Part shown: positions 9,298 to 15,622 of the stretch, in pieces
Layout: every line of letters starts with the position of its first letter
Position numbering within the stretch: the first letter of the stretch is position 1
Assembly (NCBI RefSeq): GCF_014698145.1
Contig: NZ_JACJSM010000026.1
Span: 1-64,000, forward strand
DNA length: 64,000 nt
Origin: Oscillatoria sp. FACHB-1406
GTDB taxonomy: Bacteria; Cyanobacteriota; Cyanobacteriia; Cyanobacteriales; Spirulinaceae
Direction: 5' to 3'
The notes under the pieces: model-generated
Seen by the model: the letters and a program-made list of their open reading frames with translations, nothing else
Databases searched by the model: none
Told to the model about the DNA's origin: nothing
Program-made: the position numbers and the translations under genes

Positions 9298-10455
9298 ATG
9301 CTTAGAAGAATTTATATAAACAACTATCGAGCTTTAGTTAACTTTGAGCTAAGAGTCGATAGTATGAGTTTATTCTTAGGAAAGAATGGCTCCGGAAAAA
9401 CGACAGTTTTTGAAGTGATTCTGAAGTTACAGAAATTCATTTTGGGCGATCCTCAAAATGATTGGAAATACTACCAAGTCTCCGAACTTTTTACGTCAGA
9501 TTGCTTGACGCGATGGCAGGATTCATTAATCCAACGCTTCGAGCTTGAGATTGAAGGAAATGGTGGGATTTATACTTATACCCTTGAAGTCGAGCATCAA
9601 TCTCGTTCCAGTCAGTCGGCGAGAATGCGAGTCGAAAACTTAAAATTTAACGAACAAGTTTTGTTTGATTTTTACATAAAAAAGGAACAAGATACGATTG
9701 TTGGACAAGCGAGAATTGGCAACGATAATCCCGAACACAACGGACTATTTTTACCTGCTTTCGATTGGTCGAGATCGGGAATAAATTTTGCTCGAGAAAG
9801 AAAAGACAATCAAAGATTAATTTGGTTTAAAAAACGCATACAAAATATTTTCCTTGTCCAGATTAATCCTTTCGCAATGAAAGCCGATAGTAGTAAAGAA
9901 GTTAGCCATCCAAGCTGGGATATGTCGGACTATGCGGCTTGGTACAGTTATTTAGTTCAAGAGAATTTTAATGGCATTAGTCAATTAACGGCAGAACTCC
10001 AGAAAATATTCAAAGGTTTTGATTCTTTCCAAAATTCTCAATCTGGAGATGTTAAAGTTCTCTCAGCTTTTTTCAAAAGTCCGAGCAAAGTATCGTATAA
10101 GTTGAATGAATTGTCTGAAGGACAAAAAGTTACAATTGTTTTATACACTTTACTCTATTGTATTTCCGAAGACCTGGATTGTACCCTTTGCATTGACGAA
10201 CCAGAAAGCTTTCTCGCATTGCCAGAAATTCAACCTTGGCTCAACGAATTAATGGAGCGCAGTCAAGAGCAAAAACTTCAGTTTTTTTCGATCTCTCATC
10301 ATCCATCTTTAATTAATTATTTAGCCTTAGATTCCGGCTATTGGTTTGAGCGTCAGGACGGGGGTACGGCTCGTGTAGAAAAAGTGACTGAAGATTCAAA
10401 AGAAGGCTTATCTTTAGCTAAGCTCATCGAACTTCGCTGGATTTATGACGAGTGA
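9298..10455 (+). CDS. OLD-like AAA ATPase of a two-gene candidate defence cassette
   Basis: A 385-residue ABC/SMC-like ATPase. Residues 1-36 hold the N-terminal strand pattern of RecF/OLD proteins and Walker A GKNGSGKT (28-35). The signature LSEGQK lies at 272-277, Walker B CTLCIDEPES around Asp300/Glu301, and a switch His in SISHHPSLIN (about 331-340). There is no fused nuclease; the next gene, starting 2 bases after this stop, encodes a TOPRIM-like protein. This split ATPase plus TOPRIM layout is that of PARIS- and AbiL-like anti-phage systems. Base composition is clearly more AT-rich than the flanking obgE, suggesting transfer. Function inferred from architecture only. Confidence 0.8.
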   Translation: MLRRIYINNYRALVNFELRVDSMSLFLGKNGSGKTTVFEVILKLQKFILGDPQNDWKYYQVSELFTSDCLTRWQDSLIQRFELEIEGNGGIYTYTLEVEHQSRSSQSARMRVENLKFNEQVLFDFYIKKEQDTIVGQARIGNDNPEHNGLFLPAFDWSRSGINFARERKDNQRLIWFKKRIQNIFLVQINPFAMKADSSKEVSHPSWDMSDYAAWYSYLVQENFNGISQLTAELQKIFKGFDSFQNSQSGDVKVLSAFFKSPSKVSYKLNELSEGQKVTIVLYTLLYCISEDLDCTLCIDEPESFLALPEIQPWLNELMERSQEQKLQFFSISHHPSLINYLALDSGYWFERQDGGTARVEKVTEDSKEGLSLAKLIELRWIYDE

Positions 10456-10457
10456 AA

Positions 10458-11027
10458 ATGCCGAAAATTACAATTTTGTGCGAAGACATCGACCAAGAAC
10501 GGTTTATCCGGCAATACTTAATTTGTCGAGGAGTGAGCAAACGAGATATTTCTACTTATCCCAATGTTAAGAGAAATAAAGTTGAAAATAACAATGCCTC
10601 TATTTTGAGGGATTATCCCAAGCTCGTCAACAGTTATCGAAGTAAGAAGCATCAGGATTTAGCAATTGTGGTAATGATTGACGCTGACGATACGAGTCCC
10701 GAACATCGACTCCGCTCTCTGAATATGGCATTAGATGAGTCAGAAGGGAAACTGAATAAAGAGCTACGGATACCTGGGGAAAAGATAGCGATTTTTGTGC
10801 CAGCCCGGAATATCGAAACTTGGTTTACCTATATTAATGGTAATGGAGACTGTGATGAGACAACCGATTATAAAGATAGTAATCTCTCCAAAAAATCGAG
10901 GATTGAATCAGCACACCAAGCAGCGACTAAGCTGGCGACAGAAATCTGCCCAAAGGGGATCGACGAGATTTCCTTAAATTCTCTCCAGCTTGCTTGTAAA
11001 GAACTCCAACGATTACAATTAAAATAA
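10458..11027 (+). CDS. TOPRIM-like putative nuclease partner
   Basis: A 189-residue protein (from the ATG; a GTG two codons earlier overlaps the ATPase stop). Visible features: an acidic Glu in the first strand ITILCEDIDQERFI, a DxD-type motif VVMIDADDTS, and FVPARNIETWF, in the order expected for TOPRIM-fold nucleases of the RloB/DUF4276/DUF4435 kind. In such systems the TOPRIM protein is the toxic effector and the ATPase the sensor or trap. The exact subfamily was not determined. It is probably co-translated with the ATPase and shares its AT-rich composition. Confidence 0.65.
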   Translation: MPKITILCEDIDQERFIRQYLICRGVSKRDISTYPNVKRNKVENNNASILRDYPKLVNSYRSKKHQDLAIVVMIDADDTSPEHRLRSLNMALDESEGKLNKELRIPGEKIAIFVPARNIETWFTYINGNGDCDETTDYKDSNLSKKSRIESAHQAATKLATEICPKGIDEISLNSLQLACKELQRLQLK

Positions 11028-11120
11028 ACTGGATTAAAGCTCAAAAATCGCGACAACTTAAATATATAGGCTCTTACGGAAAGTTGGGTAAATATTAAAG
11101 AGTGGGTATGTTTTTTGTTC

Positions 11121-12143
11121 TCAAAAAAGTTTCCCGATTAGCCAGCCGCTTGTTAATCCTAAGCCGGTGATGCCAGCAAAAATTTGCCAAGTTTGTCGGG
11201 GACTAAATCGTTCTGCGCGCAGATGAAGGGCGCTTAAGGAACCAAAACCCGCCGCTGCGATCGCGAAAATCAAGATAAAAGTTAAAATGAAATAACTATC
11301 GAACAAACACCATTGAAGCATAGCAGTGAAGATTGCTGAGAGCGCGCTGAGAAAGCAAGAGTCTATTAGCGTTTTTTTAAGTTCAAAGCCGCTGCCTATC
11401 ATGCCTGCAAACATAATGACTAACGTGATTCCTGCTATGAGCAAGGTTAATACTGATAAATTGAAGGAAGCCACAACTGTAAGGGCTGCTGTTATCGGTA
11501 CGAACCAGATTAAAGATTCATCAAGCGTCCAAATTAAGGAACCCGCCCAAGCGATAAAGATAAGGGGTGCGCTCCCATTCCCAAATGCCAATAATGCCCC
11601 CCATAAAATGTATCCCAGTCCGAGAGAACAGAGGGGTATTTTGGGCAATCGAGCCAGAGGTTTGGGTTGAACGGTAGAAATTTCTTCGGCAGCAAGAAGG
11701 GGAGGAAGGGGAGGTTCTTCAACACCGGCGAGCGCTTCAGTTTCGGGTTCGGGTTCCTGTTGGCGGGCTAACCATTCTTCGTAAGTGGTTCCGTCGGGCA
11801 TGATGGTATCTTGTAAGAGCGCCGCCTCTAAGTTGGCTCCGGTTAAGTCGGCACCGAGAAAGTTAGCGCGATCGAGATTTGCTCCGCTGAAGTTAACTTT
11901 ATAGCATCGAGCGCCCGCTAAATTTGCGCCCTGTAAATTTGCGCCGCTCAAATCTGCTTTAATTAAGTTGGCACTGTTTAAATTGATGCCTAACGCGATC
12001 GCATCGCTTAAATTTGCCCTCGATAAGTTAATTTCTGGCAATTCTAGGTCGCTCAAATCTGCCCCTTGTAAGTCTGCCCAAGTAAAATTTCGCTTCCGAG
12101 CCACATACTGTTTGAGTAGTTCTTGCCGATCCATTGCAGTCAT
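11121..12143 (-). CDS. Pentapeptide-repeat membrane protein
   Basis: A 340-residue protein. Residues about 18-110 form tandem A(D/N)LXX pentapeptide repeats (ADLSGANLQGANLAG...), which fold as a right-handed beta helix. A Pro/Glu-rich linker follows (about 125-165), then a membrane domain with around six hydrophobic segments to the C-terminus. Such combinations are common in cyanobacteria but of unknown role. The ATG at 12143 was used; a TTG at 12149 and an ATG at 12134 are alternatives. Convergent with the TOPRIM gene. Confidence 0.8.
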   Translation of the reverse strand: MTAMDRQELLKQYVARKRNFTWADLQGADLSDLELPEINLSRANLSDAIALGINLNSANLIKADLSGANLQGANLAGARCYKVNFSGANLDRANFLGADLTGANLEAALLQDTIMPDGTTYEEWLARQQEPEPETEALAGVEEPPLPPLLAAEEISTVQPKPLARLPKIPLCSLGLGYILWGALLAFGNGSAPLIFIAWAGSLIWTLDESLIWFVPITAALTVVASFNLSVLTLLIAGITLVIMFAGMIGSGFELKKTLIDSCFLSALSAIFTAMLQWCLFDSYFILTFILIFAIAAAGFGSLSALHLRAERFSPRQTWQIFAGITGLGLTSGWLIGKLF

Positions 12144-12326
12144 CAACAATTGAATACACCTGCGGATACCTACAGCGTATAATTTTCAAATTCCTGAAAA
12201 ACAGTTTTTTGAATGCTCGATTCGAGAGCCAAGAAAGAAGGGCGCGAGGAGTAGAATTAGGATAGCGTTCCCTGCGAACTCGATAATGAAAAAAATTTTT
12301 CTCGATTAATTTAAGCCATCCTCTCT

Positions 12327-12776
12327 ATGAGCATATTTGATGAATTTCGTCAAGCCGGAGCTTTAGACTCGCAAATTACCCTCGGGCCTGCTGAAGGATT
12401 TGGGGCGATTATGCTACTCGCGATCGCGGCAGACGGGCGTTTATCCCAGGACGAGATGGCCCTTCTCAACACGACATTAGGGCGCATGAAACTTTTCCAG
12501 AGCTACCCCTGGGAGGTCATGGGACGAATGTTTGAGAACCTTTCTGAAATTTTGCACCAAAAAGGGCCGCAAGCGTTATTTGGTGCGGCGATGGCGACAC
12601 TTCCCCACGAACTCTACGATACAGCTTTCGCGATCGCGACGGATTTAGTTTTAGTGGATGGCGAAGTTACCCCTGAAGAAGAACACCTTTTAAACAGTTT
12701 GTGCAGGGCCTTAGATTTACCGGACGACCTAGTACAAAGCACGATCGCGGTTATGTTAATCAAAAACAAAGCATGA
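12327..12776 (+). CDS. TerB-family protein
   Basis: A 149-residue all-helical protein with the TerB acidic helix pattern twice: AIAADGRLSQDEMALL (about 31-46) and VLVDGEVTPEEEHLL (about 108-122). TerB proteins bind metal through these Asp/Glu pairs and are linked to tellurite resistance and stress responses, although in cyanobacteria the role is unknown. No ter operon is present. It converges on the radical SAM gene with a strong hairpin between the two stop codons. Confidence 0.75.
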   Translation: MSIFDEFRQAGALDSQITLGPAEGFGAIMLLAIAADGRLSQDEMALLNTTLGRMKLFQSYPWEVMGRMFENLSEILHQKGPQALFGAAMATLPHELYDTAFAIATDLVLVDGEVTPEEEHLLNSLCRALDLPDDLVQSTIAVMLIKNKA

Positions 12777-12791
12777 GCGCCCTTAAAGTAG

Positions 12792-12817
12792 GGTGCGTTA
12801 GCGAAGCGTAACGCACC
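12792..12817. repeat. Hairpin between convergent genes
   Basis: GGTGCGTTA at 12792-12800 is perfectly complementary to TAACGCACC at 12809-12817 with an 8-base loop. It lies between the stop codons of the TerB gene (12776) and the radical SAM gene (12836) and could end transcription from either side, but there is no T run; a dispersed cyanobacterial palindrome is equally likely. Confidence 0.7.
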
Positions 12818-12835
12818 ATTACTTCAATCGACACT

Positions 12836-14410
12836 TCAAACAGCAGCGACTTGATTTTCTTTCAATTCTTGCCGCGTTTCCTCCCAATAAAACTCGGCGA
12901 GTTGAGCCTCAACTTGTTCTCGTACTAATTGGCGGAATTCAACAAAATGTTCGGCATGGGCGCAAACAGTTAAATAATGCGTCCAAACTTTAGGATTGTG
13001 GCGCAAAATTCCCCAGAGATTTTGCCAGAATTTCCAGCGCGTGTCTCGTTTGAATCCTTGCCGCCAAACCACGGTAGCGAGGGCTTTAAGATCGATCCAA
13101 CTCGGCATTTGGGCGGGTGCTTCGCAGGGCGAGGGCGCGAGATTGAGAAAATGGCGATAGGTGCGATCGAGAAATTGCTTGGGTTCGTAAAGCGTACAAA
13201 ACGCATGGATGTACTCGCGAGCGATTTCTTCAACGGGGCGAGTGGGGATAAAATTCATTAACGTCATTTGATCGCCCTCGCTATTATGGCCTAGCAGTCG
13301 CCCTTCTTTTTCGAGGCGATGCCAAAGCGCGGTGTGGGGGAGGGCTTGCAATACGCCAAAGACGGCGGTGGGAATGGTGGTTTGTTCGACAAATTCAATA
13401 ATGCGATCGCCCGCTCCCGTTTTTTCGCCGTCAAAACCGATAATAAAACCGGCCATCACTCGCAGTCCGGCACGGTTAATTGCCAGCACCGAATCGACGA
13501 GGGAATTGCGCGAGTTCTGAAACTTTTTCGTTAACTGCAAGCTATCCGCATCGGGCGTTTCAATGCCTAAAAAGACGGCGTTAAAGTTACATTCCACCAT
13601 CAACTGCATCAGGTCTTCATCTTGCGCTAAGTCTACAGAAGCTTCTGTATTAAACGTGAAGGGATATTGATGCTCTGCCATCCAAGTTTTTAGCTCGGAA
13701 AGCAACAACTTAACGTTGCGTTTGTTGCCGATAAAATTATCATCGACCATAAACACCGCTCGCCGCCAGCCCAATTCGTAGAGGCGATCGAGTTCTGCAA
13801 GCAACTGTTCCGGGGTTTTTGTGCGCGGTTTGCGACCGTAGAGAACGATAATATCGCAGAACTCGCACTGAAAAGGACAACCGCGCGAGAATTGCACTGA
13901 CATCGAATCGTAAGCATCGAACTCCAGCAAATCGAAGCGCGGGACGGGGGTTGTGGTAACGTCGGGTTTATCCCCATCAGAACGAAAAGTACCGCATTCT
14001 TCGCCGTTTTGAATCGCTTCGACAAACATCGGCAGCGTAATTTCTCCCTCATCGAGAATGAGGTAATCTGCCCCCGCATTGAGGCAATCTTCGGGGATGG
14101 AGGTGGGGTAAGGGCCGCCTGCTGCAACCCGCTTTCCACGGCGTTTGGCTTCGACAATCGAGGCAAGTAAATCTTTCTTTTGTACGATCATCGCCGAAAA
14201 AATGACGACTTCTGCCCAATCCCATTCCGCCTCAGTGACAGGGCGAATATTTTGGTCTACGAGTTTAAATTCCCAAGTTTGGGGTAAAATCGCAGCTACG
14301 GTAATCAATCCCAGAGGCGGAAGCAGGACTTTGCGATCGACCAGTTCTAAAATTTTCTCAAAAGACCAAAACGTTTTCGGAAATTGAGGGTAAACCAGGA
14401 GAACCCGCAT
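12836..14410 (-). CDS. B12-binding-domain radical SAM protein
   Basis: A 524-residue radical SAM enzyme. The N-terminal 150 residues resemble the B12-binding fold (MRVLLVYPQFPKTFWS, VDQNIRP, AGGPYPTSIPE) but lack the DxHxxG cobalt-ligand motif. The [4Fe-4S] triad CPFQCEFC gives Cys178, Cys182 and Cys185. Residues from about 375 form the C-terminal DUF4070-type region. Members include methyltransferases such as those acting on hopanoids, but the substrate here cannot be assigned. The gene is single on the minus strand. Confidence 0.8.
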   Translation of the reverse strand: MRVLLVYPQFPKTFWSFEKILELVDRKVLLPPLGLITVAAILPQTWEFKLVDQNIRPVTEAEWDWAEVVIFSAMIVQKKDLLASIVEAKRRGKRVAAGGPYPTSIPEDCLNAGADYLILDEGEITLPMFVEAIQNGEECGTFRSDGDKPDVTTTPVPRFDLLEFDAYDSMSVQFSRGCPFQCEFCDIIVLYGRKPRTKTPEQLLAELDRLYELGWRRAVFMVDDNFIGNKRNVKLLLSELKTWMAEHQYPFTFNTEASVDLAQDEDLMQLMVECNFNAVFLGIETPDADSLQLTKKFQNSRNSLVDSVLAINRAGLRVMAGFIIGFDGEKTGAGDRIIEFVEQTTIPTAVFGVLQALPHTALWHRLEKEGRLLGHNSEGDQMTLMNFIPTRPVEEIAREYIHAFCTLYEPKQFLDRTYRHFLNLAPSPCEAPAQMPSWIDLKALATVVWRQGFKRDTRWKFWQNLWGILRHNPKVWTHYLTVCAHAEHFVEFRQLVREQVEAQLAEFYWEETRQELKENQVAAV

Positions 14411-14588
14411 AAGTTTTAAGTTGTTTTTAAATAGTGTTAAGCCTTAGCTTAGCTCAATCTCGCCAGAAGCGTGAGGATCGGTTATGGCGATCGCCAATCG
14501 CGATGGACTAAATTTTAGCAGTCGGGGCGCTGGTTCGCAGGGTTATCAAGACTCCCGCGAGGAAATCTCGTCTAGCACGCCCCTTGAA

Positions 14589-14699
14589 GATATAGCGCTA
14601 CGCAACTCGGTTAGGACATCGGGTAGGGTGGGCAGCGCCCACCAGCCAAGATTTTGAGCGTTTAGAAACGTACATTTACGTTTTCAGTAGCGCTATATC
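14589..14699. mobile_element. Candidate MITE with 13-bp terminal inverted repeats
   Basis: GATATAGCGCTAC at 14589-14601 is the exact reverse complement of GTAGCGCTATATC at 14687-14699. The element has no coding capacity and carries an internal 21-base hairpin repeat. The extended end AGGATATAGCGC also occurs at 61644-61655. TA-rich ends fit mobilisation by an IS630/Tc1-type transposase, but this is inference. Confidence 0.55.
14623..14643 (-). repeat. Dispersed hairpin repeat, copy 2 (inside the MITE)
   Basis: Reverse-complement copy of the 21-base repeat seen at 383-403. It lies inside the inverted-repeat element at 14589-14699. Confidence 0.8.
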
Positions 14700-14898
14700 C
14701 TGTTGCACCCCTACCTGCCCCGTTCCAATTTTCGAGGAAATCTCAAACGATTGGGGCGGATGGTTTTTAATGTCGCTCGGGTAAGGTTAATAGTTCCGGG
14801 TACAATGGCTCTGAATTTTTAATGGTGGGAATCAATTTTGGGCAGGAGGAAGGTTGAATTTAAGATTTTTACGTTGAAACGGACTTACTGTAAAGGTT

Positions 14899-15513
14899 TC
14901 AGAGGCTAACGACGGGTAAAATATCGTCTAATCGCAGTTCGATTTCTGGGAACAATAAGGAAGAAATCGCTTCTCCCAATCGATATTGCTGCTGGCGATA
15001 TTCTTCCCCTTCTAGTACGCAGACTGTAAAAGTCGGTTGCTTGGGTTTGCCGATAAATGCAATTCCTCCTAAGCCCAGAAAATCAACAACCCAATATTCA
15101 GCGATTCCCAAAAGAGCATATTCTTCAACCTTACGAGCATAATCAGTTTCCCAATTGCTACTAACAATTTCAACGACTAATTTAACCGATCGCCCCAAGC
15201 TAATTACGGGTTCTCGCTGCCACAGCGGTTCGTTAACTAGGAGCGTTTCGTCGAGAATGACTAAATCGGGGCGGCGAACCGTGGCAATATCACCAAAAGG
15301 TTGAATGAGACAAGTTCGAGGAATAACCCAAGGAAGTCCTACTTTGAGAATTTCTATACCAATGCGAATGGCAAGTTTACCGCCAACCGTTTCATGAGGG
15401 CCAGTGGGTTCGAGATCGATCGCTTCTCCATCGGCAAGTTCGTAACGAGAATCGTTGCCATATCGAGCAATGAATTCTGCAAGGGTTAATGGTTTTACGG
15501 GCGTATATATCAA
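14899..15513 (-). CDS. Uma2-family (DUF820) putative endonuclease
   Basis: A 204-residue protein of the Uma2 family, a PD-(D/E)XK nuclease-fold group greatly expanded in cyanobacteria. Typical features: LTLAEFIARYGNDSRYELADGEAIDLEPTGPHE, the acidic RRPDLVILDE, then LVVEIVSSNWETDYARKVEEYALLGIAEYWVVD, which supplies the E-x-x-S and lysine positions. The start is taken as TTG at 15513 because an exact AAAGGAGG lies 9 bases upstream; reading from a start at 15549 would place that site inside the gene. Biological role of the family is unknown. Confidence 0.85.
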   Translation of the reverse strand: MIYTPVKPLTLAEFIARYGNDSRYELADGEAIDLEPTGPHETVGGKLAIRIGIEILKVGLPWVIPRTCLIQPFGDIATVRRPDLVILDETLLVNEPLWQREPVISLGRSVKLVVEIVSSNWETDYARKVEEYALLGIAEYWVVDFLGLGGIAFIGKPKQPTFTVCVLEGEEYRQQQYRLGEAISSLLFPEIELRLDDILPVVSL

Positions 15514-15522
15514 TTTAATCCG

Positions 15523-15530
15523 CCTCCTTT
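15523..15530 (-). promoter_or_regulatory. Ribosome binding site deciding a TTG start
   Basis: AAAGGAGG on the minus strand, nearly full complement to the 16S rRNA tail, 9 bases before the TTG at 15513. It is the strongest site near this gene and argues for the non-ATG start. Confidence 0.7.
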
Positions 15531-15560
15531 TTGTAAATGCTCTGCTCAAGAGATTCTCTG

Positions 15561-15590
15561 TGTAGGGACGTTAAATTTAACGTCCCTACA
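15561..15590. repeat. 30-bp perfect palindrome
   Basis: TGTAGGGACGTTAAA followed by its exact reverse complement. A second, imperfect copy (GTAGAGATGTT...AACGTCCCTAC) follows at 15591-15618. The pair fills the gap between the ileS stop codon and the Uma2 gene. Similar GTAGGGACG palindromes occur at 39602-39631 and, as a related form, at 24659-24676. Confidence 0.85.
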
Positions 15591-15622
15591 GTAGAGATGT
15601 TCCATGCAACGTCCCTACAGTT

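Larger units (their letters stand above)
14411..14898. other. Intergenic region with a MITE-like element
   Basis: No gene found. It holds the 111-bp inverted-repeat element at 14589-14699, with the GTGGGC hairpin repeat inside it. The rest shows no recognisable signal. Confidence 0.6.

Noticed and set aside
12792-12817. Rho-independent terminator
   Set aside because: Good stem but no T run on either strand; kept as a repeat/hairpin only.
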